Notes: generated by a model not told the origin, from the letters alone. Numbered from the stretch's first letter, positions 16,650 to 26,608 are shown. The stretch: DNA of 64,000 nt from Celeribacter litoreus (GCF_020165855.1 NZ_JAIUFY010000014.1:124001-188000), one strand, 5' to 3'. Numbers and translations: made by a program.

Positions 16650-19600
16650 GTGGCACCACTCCAGCTTGCAACGCAGTTCAACAGGTTGCATCCTCGTCAG
16701 GTGCTCAATCATGTGAAAGATCAGCTACTGCCGCCGTTTCATATCCCTCGTAAACTTTTGTTGGGTGATAGACCCGTTCCAGAAGCGGAATTGCTGTCTG
16801 AACCTGGCGTCGCAATCGTCTTAGCCGAGCCAGGAGCAGGAAAATCTGCCCTGCTGGCAAGTCTTGCGGCGCGGTTCGGCACCAAGCCAGTCAAAGCCAG
16901 CATCTTTGAAAGAACGACGGCGCCTTGCATCGTCGTCGATGCCTTTGATGAGGTTGCTCGCATTGATCCGACAGGCCTTCATCGTGCGTTGAAAGAGCTG
17001 CGACATACGGGAGCTGATCGGACAATCCTATCGAGCCGATCTGGGGAATGGAGCGACGCCGACACCAGCCTGCTGCATGACATCATGGGGGTCGAGCCAA
17101 TCCTCGCCAGATTGGTTCCTTTTGATAAAGACGAGCAGGCGCTGCTTTTTCGCCATCGCCATCCTGACGCCAGCTTTGAGAATTTCCTCTCCGATGCCGC
17201 CCGTCACGACCTAACTCATCTCCTTGGCAATCCAGAGTTCCTGAACCTGTTCGCGGATGCGTTCGTTGAGGCCGGAGGCCGATTCACGAACCGACATGAG
17301 ATCTTCGGCGACGCGGTTCGCTATCTGGCTCGCGAAACAAATAGGTCGGTTTCTACACGTGATGCGCCCACGGCAGAGCAACGTATCGCTTTTGCGGATG
17401 AGGTCTTTGCTCGGCTGCTTTTGTCAGGTTCCGATGGCGTATCAACGACCGATCTCGCTGAAGGCCCGACGTTTCCCCGTATCCAAGACCTTGGATTGCC
17501 CGACCAACGGGTCGCTTCAATCCTCGATACCCGCCTCTTCCGTCCCTCCGCGGGCGCTGATCGACATGAACCCGTTCACCGCATCGTTGCTGAGCATTGT
17601 GCAGCCCGAGCGCTTGTCCAACGGATTGACGATCCCGCAAATACATTCACAGTGAAGCAGTGTCTCAGCATCGTAGCACCAAACGGCGCCACCCGTGATG
17701 ACCTTCGTGGTCTCCTTGGTTGGATGGCAGCACTGGGAAGCCAAAATGTCCAGGATGCGGTAATCGATGTTGACCCCTATGCCGTCATCTCTAACGGTGA
17801 TCCATCGCGCCTCTCAGTTAGGTCCAGACATCGACTTCTCGAAGCACTGGGAAAACTGGAGGCCGATGATCCCTTCTTCCGCCGTGTAGATCGCTGGCGA
17901 AGTTTCAGCACGTCGGGGTTCTTTACTCCCGACATCGTTGATGCGATCCGCCCGATGATCGCGCGCGAAGGCGGAGGAGACTTGCGCGCGTTGCTCCTCG
18001 AACTTCTGTCGGGTTCGCCTGCAGTCACTCCGCTGCGTCCGGAACTGGAAGCGATCGTGCTAGACGACACCGCCACACCTCAGTGCAGGCACGCAGCGGT
18101 CGATTGCCTAGCACGGGAAGAGCTCGACCTGGCACCGATGGTCGATCCACTTATCGCGTCTGGAACGAACGAGGCACTGCGTCTTGCCGCAAAGATCGTT
18201 ACCCACATGGGGGTCCGACGCCAACCTCGCGAAAAGCTTCGGGACCTGCTTCTGGTCTGCGCCAACTTGTACCCGACTGATCCAAGAAAGCGCGAACGCG
18301 TGCTCGGATCACGGTACTTCATACGAATTCTGGTGCGGGATTTCGATGCTGATCTGTGTGGATGGCTGCTTGATGAGGTTACCCGGGGATTGGCTTGCAC
18401 TTGCGGAGCTCGTTCATGGGAATGTCACTGCCGGGATGGCTTCAGCAAGATTGCAGGGCATCTCCTAGACAGGTATTTCGACATCGCCGAGGCGCCGGGG
18501 GATCCTGCGAGAATTTGGGGCTGGCTGAAACCGCTTCACTTCCATCGCTCGGTCAGTGGGAAGGATAGCCCAGCAGTCCGCGTGCTGCAGGAGGAACACC
18601 ACCTGCGTCGAGAAATTCAGCGGCTGATGTTCGAAGGGCTAACCACGCGGGAGGCCATGATCGATGAAGGAATAGATCGACACGGCCATGCGGGCCTGTC
18701 CTTTAGGTCTGTCGATATCCGGCCGATGATGGATTACGCATTCGCGACAGAAAATGTTGAGCTTTGGGACTTTTTCGTTCATTCGCACGACTTCTACCGA
18801 GCACGAGCCGAGAGGGGCCCAGACGAGCTTCGAAATTATGCGCGGCAGCAAGCGCGTCAGAAGCCGGATTTCCTCGCCAGGTGGGCACTAAGGCAACGCC
18901 GACAATTCCGTAGCTGGCAGCAAAACCGCGAACGGCGCTTTCGCTTTCAGGCCCGTCGGCGGCGTCGAGAACGCGCAGCTGAAGGCAAGGCGATCAGCTC
19001 ACTGACCAGAGATCGCAGCATAATCGAAGCCGGCCAACACAAAGGCTGGCTGACCTACATCGCGCGCTGTTACCTGGTTCAACCGAATGACATGGACGAG
19101 CTTACGCACGGATTGATCGACGTGGACGCGGCCCTGCGGAACTATCTCGGCGTCGTCGGCGATGACATTCCGACCTTGGAACAGTGTGCGTTGGGCACGG
19201 CGCGGGCAAGCGCTGTCAGGCTCCATGCCGCTTGCGTAGCCGAGTTCAGGGTCACCGCAGACCTGTCGCATATTGATCGGCGCATGCTCGCTGCAGTTCG
19301 CACAGATATTGGCGGATACAACTGGGGCAGTGAGGGTGAACGTGAGCGATTCGAGGAAGCGGTCGATGCAACGCTTTTTCGCAATGCTGCCGACGCAGAC
19401 GCATTCATAACAGAGTACGTCGAAGCTCAGCTCGCCTCTGGCAGCGAAACGGCAGACGTAAGCTGGCTAGAACGAAAGCCAATGTTCCATTTCCTACTGC
19501 CAACGCGTCCTTTGGAATGGTTGCGCAAGTTTCGGGCCATCGCGCACCATCCTTTGAACCGGCTCTTCGATATGGCTGTTCGCTACGGGGATCGTGCAGA

Positions 19601-20678
19601 CTTGCTTTCGTTGATCAGGGAGCGCTGTGCAGACCTTGATACCGGTATGCTTCCCCACAGGCTTGAGGCTCAAAGGCGCTTTTGGTTCCTTCGCCACTTC
19701 TGGTTCTTGGACGACGATCAGTCGGCGGTTTGGTCGGTTCTGGATCGGAACCCTGATTTCATCTTCGAACTCGAACACATCCGAAGTGACCAGAGAGGGG
19801 ACGATGCGACGTGGCCCGACCTGAGTGCCGCGAAAATCGCACGCATCTTGGACACGTTCATTGAGCGCTGGCCGCCTGTCCCACTTCCTTCAAGTTGGGG
19901 AATTGGTAGCCCGAAGCCTGAAACCGCCTATCGCTATCTGACTGACATCGTCTACATGATTGGACGGGATACGACGGACGCTGTCTTGCCGGTTCTGGAT
20001 GGCCTTCTCGCCGATCCTCGGATGGCACCGTTTCACAGAAATCTGCGGAGTATCCGGGCGGCGAGCAGGCGCACAATATCTCTACGCGACTTTGCCCCAC
20101 CGAGCGCCGCAGCTGTCAGGGCTGCACTTGATCAGGGACGGCCAGCCAGCGTCGAACACATGCGCCGCGTCGTTGTCGAGTTCCTTGGACGACTACAAGA
20201 CGACGTCCTTGGCGGTGATCTTGGGGTGATCGACCAGTTCTACGAGAAAGGACAGCGGCTTGGCGAGAATGCCGCAACACGGCGTATCGTGAACTGGCTG
20301 AGACCTCGACTGGAGCCCCTTGGGTTTGTGGACGTAATTGAACATCAGCTTGCCGACGGCAATCGATGCGACATTACGGCCTCCATCCAGCCCCCCGCAG
20401 GGAGGAAGATGCTGGTTGTGGAAGTCAAAGGCCAATGGAATGCCGAGCTTTTCACGGCGGCCCAGATGCAGCTTGCAGATCGCTACGCGGTACATCCAAC
20501 GGCGGAAGAACAAGGTGTTTACTTGGTCCTCTGGTTCGGTTCCGATGAAAAGATTGCAGGTCTGAAGAACCACGATAACGTGCAGGTTTCTGATCTGAAA
20601 AAGAAACTCGAAGAAGGCCTGCCCGTCGAGCTTGTGGGCAAGCTTGACGTAGTGGTTCTTGACGTCGCGAGGCGGTGA
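16650..20678 (+). CDS. giant P-loop NTPase with C-terminal PD-(D/E)XK nuclease domain (STAND/NACHT-like)
   Basis: A 1342-residue protein. Walker A EPGAGKS is at residues 60-66, Walker B CIVVDAFDEV at 93-102, with the sensor-like TILSSRSGEW about 30 residues on, an arrangement typical of NACHT/STAND ATPases. The long middle (about 330-1190) is helical with no recognised repeats and includes a CTCGARSWECHC cysteine cluster near residue 588. The last 150 residues hold a nuclease-like fold: CDITAS near 1236 and VVEVKGQW near 1259 supply the D...ExK residues. Nearest concept: Avs-like or NLR-like sensor-effector proteins, here with the effector at the C-terminus. The start is uncertain (GTG 16650, no clear ribosome-binding site). 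Confidence 0.75.
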   Translation: MAPLQLATQFNRLHPRQVLNHVKDQLLPPFHIPRKLLLGDRPVPEAELLSEPGVAIVLAEPGAGKSALLASLAARFGTKPVKASIFERTTAPCIVVDAFDEVARIDPTGLHRALKELRHTGADRTILSSRSGEWSDADTSLLHDIMGVEPILARLVPFDKDEQALLFRHRHPDASFENFLSDAARHDLTHLLGNPEFLNLFADAFVEAGGRFTNRHEIFGDAVRYLARETNRSVSTRDAPTAEQRIAFADEVFARLLLSGSDGVSTTDLAEGPTFPRIQDLGLPDQRVASILDTRLFRPSAGADRHEPVHRIVAEHCAARALVQRIDDPANTFTVKQCLSIVAPNGATRDDLRGLLGWMAALGSQNVQDAVIDVDPYAVISNGDPSRLSVRSRHRLLEALGKLEADDPFFRRVDRWRSFSTSGFFTPDIVDAIRPMIAREGGGDLRALLLELLSGSPAVTPLRPELEAIVLDDTATPQCRHAAVDCLAREELDLAPMVDPLIASGTNEALRLAAKIVTHMGVRRQPREKLRDLLLVCANLYPTDPRKRERVLGSRYFIRILVRDFDADLCGWLLDEVTRGLACTCGARSWECHCRDGFSKIAGHLLDRYFDIAEAPGDPARIWGWLKPLHFHRSVSGKDSPAVRVLQEEHHLRREIQRLMFEGLTTREAMIDEGIDRHGHAGLSFRSVDIRPMMDYAFATENVELWDFFVHSHDFYRARAERGPDELRNYARQQARQKPDFLARWALRQRRQFRSWQQNRERRFRFQARRRRRERAAEGKAISSLTRDRSIIEAGQHKGWLTYIARCYLVQPNDMDELTHGLIDVDAALRNYLGVVGDDIPTLEQCALGTARASAVRLHAACVAEFRVTADLSHIDRRMLAAVRTDIGGYNWGSEGERERFEEAVDATLFRNAADADAFITEYVEAQLASGSETADVSWLERKPMFHFLLPTRPLEWLRKFRAIAHHPLNRLFDMAVRYGDRADLLSLIRERCADLDTGMLPHRLEAQRRFWFLRHFWFLDDDQSAVWSVLDRNPDFIFELEHIRSDQRGDDATWPDLSAAKIARILDTFIERWPPVPLPSSWGIGSPKPETAYRYLTDIVYMIGRDTTDAVLPVLDGLLADPRMAPFHRNLRSIRAASRRTISLRDFAPPSAAAVRAALDQGRPASVEHMRRVVVEFLGRLQDDVLGGDLGVIDQFYEKGQRLGENAATRRIVNWLRPRLEPLGFVDVIEHQLADGNRCDITASIQPPAGRKMLVVEVKGQWNAELFTAAQMQLADRYAVHPTAEEQGVYLVLWFGSDEKIAGLKNHDNVQVSDLKKKLEEGLPVELVGKLDVVVLDVARR

Positions 20679-20747
20679 AACCAAAGTTTACGGAAACTGA
20701 GATTGAACGGCGGCTTTGGATGTTAGCCTCGATAGCATAGGGGTAGC

Positions 20748-20761
20748 TCGACCGTCCGCTT
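20748..20761 (-). repeat. 14-bp inverted repeat flanking the NTPase gene, right arm
   Basis: TCGACCGTCCGCTT is the reverse complement of 16564-16577. The next 50 bases (to about 20815) contain more of the dispersed family, including CGGCCGTTCGCTGCG. Confidence 0.65.
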
Positions 20762-20948
20762 GGGGCCGGGATCTGACCCGGTCGCAATCGGCCGTTCGCT
20801 GCGCATGACATGAAGAGCGATCAGGGACCTTCTCTGCGGAACACACGAATGACCGCAATGCGCAATTTTGGTTTCGAGATAGTTTAATCTCCTGAATAAT
20901 TGAGGGAGGCGAAGTGGACGCAACTTATGCGTCCACACTTGATTCCTT

Positions 20949-21281
20949 TTAGCAGCCGCGCTTGTCCATAGCTCTTTCGATCGCGGCAACCTCACCCTTT
21001 TTCAGTGAAATCTCTGCTTCGTAATCGCCGGCCATCGATGAAGGGGGCACTAGGATCAGAAACACAACGATCGCGTCTCCCGCGACCTTGTCTCTTTGCT
21101 TCTTCTCGAGCGCTGCAAGCTCGTCAGTGGTCTCACGCAGTTCTGCATTGAGCTTTTGGCAGCTCATTCCTGAATATTCACTGCTGGAAACTGCTACGGG
21201 AGCGATTTTTGACGGTGGTTTAGCGCAGCCTGAAGCCGCAATGGTCGCAGAAATCGCAAGTATAGAAATTATCTTTTTCAT
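20949..21281 (-). CDS. small lipoprotein with coiled coil
   Basis: A 110-residue protein. ATG 21281 follows GGAGAG. A lipoprotein signal peptide ends in the lipobox ASGC (cysteine near residue 19), so it should be lipidated at the cell envelope. The mature part has LNAELRETTDELAALEKKQR, a coiled-coil helix, a short hydrophobic stretch (AIVVFLILVPPSSMAG) and a second helix. Short lipoproteins of this shape occur in phages and islands; no precise family. Confidence 0.75.
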   Translation of the reverse strand: MKKIISILAISATIAASGCAKPPSKIAPVAVSSSEYSGMSCQKLNAELRETTDELAALEKKQRDKVAGDAIVVFLILVPPSSMAGDYEAEISLKKGEVAAIERAMDKRGC

Positions 21282-21543
21282 TAAGGACTCTCCGTTAAGA
21301 TTTTTTCTCATTTGCTTAAGATTGCATAGCTTTAGAGAATTGTGTGCTATGAGCCTTTGATGTTTTTTTTGCCCATCCAATCAAATTCTCCTATCAATAT
21401 GTATTTTTTGACATGATGTGGTTCTGACGCAACCAAACATGTTTTTCTGATTTTCGAGCATCAGCCTAAGGCGAGCTGCATTTGCCACCACAAATTGCAC
21501 GATACTTGGGGGCTACGCGCTCGCTCCAAGCGGTCCATCATGC

Positions 21544-21693
21544 TCATTTTTCTATGCTACTTTTGACCGCGCTTAAAGTCGCGGAGCGATTGAGCGCGCG
21601 TTTCGCCTTCTCTGTTGGGCCAAACTTCTCGATGTAATCAAGAAGCGCGGCCTCAAGGGCATCGATACACAGCCATAAACCTCTATCTTGCAT
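21544..21693 (-). CDS. small helical protein, 49 residues
   Basis: ATG 21693 after CGGAGAA gives a 49-residue soluble helical protein (MQDRGLWLCIDALEAALLDY...). It is divergent from the tyrosine recombinase gene 80 bases away, where small regulators of recombination often sit. The region 21282-21543 contains only the lipoprotein gene's upstream sequence and nothing else clear. No family recognised. Confidence 0.5.
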   Translation of the reverse strand: MQDRGLWLCIDALEAALLDYIEKFGPTEKAKRALNRSATLSAVKSSIEK

Positions 21694-21774
21694 ATTTTTC
21701 TCCGTTCGTTTGCGCTCTCTTAACATACGAAGGGTTAACAATTCTTTAACTTGTCAAGCTGTAGAGGGAAGACA

Positions 21775-22767
21775 ATGAGCCGAGGGTTTGATCGCCAAAC
21801 ACAACGAACAGAACTATTTAGCGAGCTTTCGAGATTGCCCGACAATCAACGCGAAAAGCTGATTGAAGAATACCGGGTGCGTTCAGAAGCAGCGTTCGCG
21901 CCAGCAACGCTCAAGAACTATCGTATGATTATTAGGTTGTTTGGTGAATGGTGTGAGCAAAGAGATTTGAGCCCTCAACCGCCTATTGCTCCATCAACGG
22001 TCGCGGCGTGGGTCGATGACATGGGCGGCAAGCTTACTGCAAACACTATTGAAACTAGACTGTGGGGTATTGCTGAGCTCCATCGGTCACACTTCTTGCC
22101 CTCACCGACTACACATCGATTGGTTGAGCTCAGCCTCAAGGCGATTAAGCGCAAATATGGTTCAGTTACGAAGCAAGCCCCACCTCTGGGCAAGAAGGAT
22201 GTCTTGGCCGCAATAGCGAGGCTCGGCGATTCAAGAATTGAAAAACGTGACAAAGCTGTTTTGTGGATTGCGACAGACAGTTGGTGCCGCGCATCTGAAA
22301 TTTGCAAATTCCGAGTAAAAGACCTTCAACGGCAAGAAGATGGCAGCAGCTTGCTTTTCTTGGCACGTTCTAAGACTGATCAAGATGGCCAAGGCGCATA
22401 TGCTTTTCTATCAGGTAGTGGGACTGCCGCAGTCATTGACTGGATCGATGAAGCTGGCCTCAAAGCAAACGATCCTATTCTAACGAAATCACAAAAAGGT
22501 GGGCAGAGGACCCCTTTAGACCCAGCCACCGTGTCACGTATCATCAGGAGGTGCACTGGTAGGAAAGATGTTTCAGCCCACAGCACTCGCGTCGGCGGAG
22601 TGCAGGATGCATTTAGGCTCGGGTGCGATTTGTCCTCAATCATGGTTGCGGGACGATGGACTTCACCGGAAATGCCCGCGCGATATGCAAGGCGTCTTCT
22701 TGCTTCGCAATCGGCGGCAGCAAAGGTATCTGCAGCGTTTCTCGAGAAGGATGAGTCAGCAATTTGA
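21775..22767 (+). CDS. tyrosine recombinase (second recombinase, inside the cargo zone)
   Basis: A 330-residue phage-integrase family protein. The N-terminal SAM-like core-binding domain (about 35-125) contains APATLKNYRMIIRLFGEWCE. The catalytic domain has Arg in CRASEICKF, His-x-x-Arg in SAHSTRVGG, the GRW segment and the nucleophile Tyr in PARYARR. ATG 21775 follows AGAGGGA. It is unrelated in detail to the island integrase at 35990 and may mobilise the defence cargo as a nested unit or serve as a resolvase. Confidence 0.9.
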   Translation: MSRGFDRQTQRTELFSELSRLPDNQREKLIEEYRVRSEAAFAPATLKNYRMIIRLFGEWCEQRDLSPQPPIAPSTVAAWVDDMGGKLTANTIETRLWGIAELHRSHFLPSPTTHRLVELSLKAIKRKYGSVTKQAPPLGKKDVLAAIARLGDSRIEKRDKAVLWIATDSWCRASEICKFRVKDLQRQEDGSSLLFLARSKTDQDGQGAYAFLSGSGTAAVIDWIDEAGLKANDPILTKSQKGGQRTPLDPATVSRIIRRCTGRKDVSAHSTRVGGVQDAFRLGCDLSSIMVAGRWTSPEMPARYARRLLASQSAAAKVSAAFLEKDESAI

Positions 22768-23344
22768 GGAATGCTACGCTCCGAGAAAGCCCGCGCAATT
22801 GAGAGCTTTACTTTAGGTTTACAGTTCAGATGCGCTACCTACCTTAAACCCATACAGTGGGAGTGATCCAAGGACAGTGGTTTAAGGCACAACTTGCTGT
22901 AACCACTCTTGCTGTGCGGGCTACAAGACTGCTGCCTGAGAGATTTAACGGTCGTCAATTCGCTTCCCAAGCAGGGCACGTAAATTTTGATGACTTTGCT
23001 TTAAAATTAGTAATTTGTTTCTGATGCCGATCGAAGAAGCCACCTCTGCAACCACCTTAGATCACCTGCAGCTTCGTGGTTTGAGCTCCGAATGCCTGCG
23101 AGCCACCTCTGTTCTCACGGCCCATTTCCACAAGAATTTCAACGGGCGTGTCGAGAATGTTTCGACATATTTGGGCGGATTGCGGTCGCTCGCTGTGAGT
23201 GCCGAGAAGTCGAACAATCTCTCTGGAAGCGGACTTTGGGCAGTCGAAACCTGTTTCGCTTACAGGTTGCGCACAACAAAGTTTCTAACCTAACGTCTAC
23301 GTATGTAGCTACAAAATCGTCGCGGCTAGCCAGGTATTTTTCAT
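22768..23344. other. 577-bp gap between recombinase and Gabija-like pair
   Basis: No gene that I can support; a 92-residue frame at 23015-23293 has no ribosome-binding site or family. A 9-bp perfect inverted repeat CCTTAAACC (22842-22850) / GGTTTAAGG (22879-22887) encloses two ACAGTGG copies and could be a recombination site or a terminator for the recombinase gene. The right end must hold the promoter of the gajA-like gene. Confidence 0.5.
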
Positions 23345-25099
23345 ATGCACATTGCGCATATTTCAATTTCAGAGTTTCGAGGTGTCAAATCTCTTGAATG
23401 GTCACCCTCACCATCCTTGAATTGTTTGATCGGTCCGGGTGACTCCTGCAAAACAACGATCTTGGATGCAATTGAGATCGGCTTAAGCCCGCGATTTGGT
23501 TACACTGGAAGCGATCCAGATCTATTTGATTGTGACCCAACCAGCAAACCCGAGATTTATCTGACGCTTGTCGATCTACCGGATGACTTGATCGTGGAGC
23601 AAAAATATGGGCTGTACCTGCGTGGCTGGAACGAGACGGCCCAAAAATTAAACGATGAAAAGGCTGAAGGTGACCAGGTCGCATTGACAATAAAGGCAGC
23701 GCTTGACCCTGATACACTGGAATGGAGATGGGAAATATTCAACGAGCGTATTGAAGGTGAGCCTCCTCGGTTGGGGTTCAAAGACGCAAAGTCCATCGCA
23801 CCCAACCGTCTTGGGGAATACGCGGACCGCCACCTTACGTGGGGGCGAAATTCCGTACTCGGCAGGCTGGAAAAAGGGCCGAACGCGTCCGAACTTTTGG
23901 CCAGTTCCATTAGGCAGGCAAGGGCATCATTCGCTGCAGGCGACCGTTCTTCGTTTAATGAAGTTATAAAGCTTACAGAGAAGGTCGGTGCGAACTTTTT
24001 GGTGCCCAAGGCCCAAGCATATGAAGCCCAATTGGATATCCATTCAGGTATGCTCGCTTCAGGTGCAGTATCTTTGCATGACGGCAATATGCCGCTGAGA
24101 ACGCTCGGTAGCGGCTCGTCACGCCTTATGGTAGCTGGTGTCCAAAACTCAGGCCCGCAGCAGAACATCACATTGGTGGATGAGCTTGAATTAGGCCTGG
24201 AGCCTCATCGCATAATGCGCCTGTTGCGTTTTCTACGATCTGGATTCCCACAAGAGCGCGAAGCACCGCCTATCGTCCACCAAACCTTCCTGACAACTCA
24301 TTCACCGGTAGTTGTTTGTGAATTGGATGTCGCGGAACTGTATTGCGTTCGTAACAGCGCAGGCAGCGTCACCGTCAGATGCGCGCAGCCAGCTGACGGG
24401 CAATCGGAAACAGCACAACGGCACATTAGATCCAGTCCTCATGCGTTTTTGGCGCCACGCTTGTTGATCGGTGAAGGGCGAACAGAGGTTGGTTTTTGGC
24501 GTGGACTTGATGATCTTTGGTGCGCCGACGAGCAGGAGTCCTTCGCCTATCAAGGTGTCGTTGCAATTGACGGAGGCGGAAACGACAATTCCGTGAAGCT
24601 CGGTTTGCACATGCAGAAACTCGGCTATTGCTGCTTGGCATTACTTGACACGGATGTTGTAGTCTCCGCAGCGAACAAACAAAAATTTGAAGAAGCAGGG
24701 GGACTCATCGCTGAATGGGCGGACAACTGCGATATCGAACGTAGGATCTTTCTAGATGTTCCATGGGCGACCGTGCGAGAAATAGTCGACTTCGCTCTTG
24801 AGACCTCCGGCGAAGGTAGGGTTTTGAGCAATCTTCGGTTGGCTAACAAGGGTACAGCGGACATTGATCGGGCTGCCTTAGACGCACTTCCCGAGTCTGA
24901 CGCTAATCGCGAATGGTTGGCCTCGGCCGCCATTCTAAAGGTTGAAAGGAAATCAGGGGGCAAAGAAGATCGATCATGGTTCAAAAACATGACGCACGGG
25001 GAGCAGTTGGGACGGATTGTCTTCGGCTGTCTACCAGAAATTCCCCAGACGCCACTGGCGAAAACGATAAATGAGGTGAGGCATTGGGTCGATGCCTGA
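23345..25099 (+). CDS. gajA: GajA-like OLD-family ATPase-TOPRIM endonuclease
   Basis: A 584-residue protein, close to the 578 of the characterised GajA. The N-terminal ABC-type ATPase has a P-loop GPGDSCKTT near residue 31 (Cys replaces the usual Gly before Lys), Walker B LVDELELGLEPHR near 285 and the H-loop TTHSP near 320. The C-terminal TOPRIM nuclease shows LLIGEGRTE near 376, IDGGGND and LLDTDVV, the acidic metal-binding residues. In Gabija, GajA cuts DNA when phage infection changes nucleotide levels. The stop overlaps the next gene by 8 bases, and the partner is a UvrD-like helicase, as in Gabija. Confidence 0.85.
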   Translation: MHIAHISISEFRGVKSLEWSPSPSLNCLIGPGDSCKTTILDAIEIGLSPRFGYTGSDPDLFDCDPTSKPEIYLTLVDLPDDLIVEQKYGLYLRGWNETAQKLNDEKAEGDQVALTIKAALDPDTLEWRWEIFNERIEGEPPRLGFKDAKSIAPNRLGEYADRHLTWGRNSVLGRLEKGPNASELLASSIRQARASFAAGDRSSFNEVIKLTEKVGANFLVPKAQAYEAQLDIHSGMLASGAVSLHDGNMPLRTLGSGSSRLMVAGVQNSGPQQNITLVDELELGLEPHRIMRLLRFLRSGFPQEREAPPIVHQTFLTTHSPVVVCELDVAELYCVRNSAGSVTVRCAQPADGQSETAQRHIRSSPHAFLAPRLLIGEGRTEVGFWRGLDDLWCADEQESFAYQGVVAIDGGGNDNSVKLGLHMQKLGYCCLALLDTDVVVSAANKQKFEEAGGLIAEWADNCDIERRIFLDVPWATVREIVDFALETSGEGRVLSNLRLANKGTADIDRAALDALPESDANREWLASAAILKVERKSGGKEDRSWFKNMTHGEQLGRIVFGCLPEIPQTPLAKTINEVRHWVDA

Positions 25100-26549
25100 A
25101 CTTTCCCAAGAGGAAGCAACGGCAACCATTCGCGCGACCAAATCCGGTAGTATTATCGCGGCCGCTGGATGCGGGAAGACTGAGCAGATCGTACGCACTG
25201 TCAAAGCTATTAGCGATGATCCAACAGTTTCGAAACGCTGTCTCATTTTAACCCATACGTTTGCGGGCGTAGACGTATTGCAGAAGCGGTTACGCAGACT
25301 AAATGTGCCCGCCTCCGCTTACCGGCTCGATACCATAGCGAGCTGGAGCCTGCGATTTGCAGCGGCCTATCCAAAGACATCTGAGATCAAAAACATCAAC
25401 CCACAGAGCAACAAAGACTGGTCAGCGGTGTATCCTGCTGCGGAAAAACTCGTCAGTTCTCACGCTATCGATGATGTGATCCTTGCCAGCTATGCTTGCG
25501 TTTTTGTTGATGAGTATCAGGACTGTAGTGAAAGCCAGCATGCGCTAATCGTGGAACTCAACCGGCTTGTTCCCGTCTGTGTCTTTGGGGATCCCCTGCA
25601 ATCAATCTTCAAGTTCGATGGTGTTGTCGATTGGTATGAAGTTGTCGAAAGGGATTTCCCTAACGTCGCAAAGCTGACCGAGCCTTGGCGTTGGAGGAAT
25701 GACAATGCAAATGCCGAACTCGGCGATAGATTGGTTGAGTTGAGGGCACAGCTTGAAGCTGGCAAAGCGATGGATTTCAGAGTCGATGGCAAGGGTATTC
25801 AACGGCATTGGTTGCCTGATTGGCCTGTCCCAAAGTCGAAAAAGGTATCAGAGGTTTGCCTTGATACCATGGCCCTAGAAGGCACTTTGGTGGTCGTGGC
25901 ACAATCAGCGTCCGAGGGATCGCGTGCTAAAATCGCCGAGAATCTTGCAAAGCAGAAGTTTGCTGTCGTTGAACCAGTTTCGTGCAAGGCGCTACGGAAG
26001 CACGCAAAGTCCATAGAAGAGGCGAACGATGAACATAGGCTTACCGCAGTTTTAGATTTCGTGAAGCAATGCGTTGTTGGGCTCAGGGCTGACTTCACAA
26101 AATCTGTTGTGTCTCACCAAAAGGGAGGAAAGGCTGGGCGGGCCAAATTCGGTGATCTCATAGACATCGGCGACCAAGTTGCAAAGCCGGGCGGGTTGCT
26201 GCACGTGCTGGAGCTTGTTGAAGGGATATTGAACCGAGACGACATTTTCCCTTATCGGCGAGAGCTTCTTCGCATGATGCTCGCAGCCCTTCGAACATCA
26301 AGAGCAACAGGTGCTCTGCTTTCCGAATCCGCGGGAGACATTGAAGCCAAATCCCGGCACCTAGGCCGTCATGTCGCCCGAAGGAGTGTCGGCAGTACAC
26401 TTCTGTTGAAAGGCTTGGAGTTCGAGCATGTAATAATTGTTGAGTACGATGGAATGACCAAGGAAGATTGGTATGTCGCTCTCACGCGTGCGACGAAGTC
26501 GGTGACTGTGTTGTCTTCTCACCCCCAAGTTTCATGGGGAGATAAATGA
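25092..26549 (+). CDS. gajB: GajB-like UvrD/Rep-family helicase
   Basis: A 485-residue SF1A helicase-like protein (characterised GajB is about 494). Motif I is IIAAAGCGKTEQI near residue 21, motif II FVDEYQDCSES near 140, then VFGDPLQSIFKFDG (motif III), EPWRWRND (motif IV region) and the C-terminal YVALTRATKSVTVLS (motif VI). It overlaps gajA by 8 bases, so the two are cotranslated. In Gabija GajB binds the GajA core and is needed for defence. Subtype assignment needs a profile search. Confidence 0.85.
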   Translation: MPELSQEEATATIRATKSGSIIAAAGCGKTEQIVRTVKAISDDPTVSKRCLILTHTFAGVDVLQKRLRRLNVPASAYRLDTIASWSLRFAAAYPKTSEIKNINPQSNKDWSAVYPAAEKLVSSHAIDDVILASYACVFVDEYQDCSESQHALIVELNRLVPVCVFGDPLQSIFKFDGVVDWYEVVERDFPNVAKLTEPWRWRNDNANAELGDRLVELRAQLEAGKAMDFRVDGKGIQRHWLPDWPVPKSKKVSEVCLDTMALEGTLVVVAQSASEGSRAKIAENLAKQKFAVVEPVSCKALRKHAKSIEEANDEHRLTAVLDFVKQCVVGLRADFTKSVVSHQKGGKAGRAKFGDLIDIGDQVAKPGGLLHVLELVEGILNRDDIFPYRRELLRMMLAALRTSRATGALLSESAGDIEAKSRHLGRHVARRSVGSTLLLKGLEFEHVIIVEYDGMTKEDWYVALTRATKSVTVLSSHPQVSWGDK

Positions 26550-26586
26550 TGTTTAGGGCAATCATTCTTGTGTCTTCCGCGATTTC

Positions 26587-26608
26587 GCGTGACAGGGCGC
26601 GTGACAGG
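26587..26608 (+). repeat. tandem GCGTGACAGG pair
   Basis: GCGTGACAGG occurs at 26587-26596 and 26599-26608, twelve bases apart (about one helical turn), in the 178-bp gap upstream of the winged-helix/nuclease gene. The motif recalls the TGACAG copies at 12395-12469. It could be an operator. Confidence 0.5.

Noticed and set aside
23015-23293. 92-residue gene before the Gabija-like pair
   Set aside because: No ribosome-binding site, no recognisable composition or motif, and overlapping frames look equally likely.
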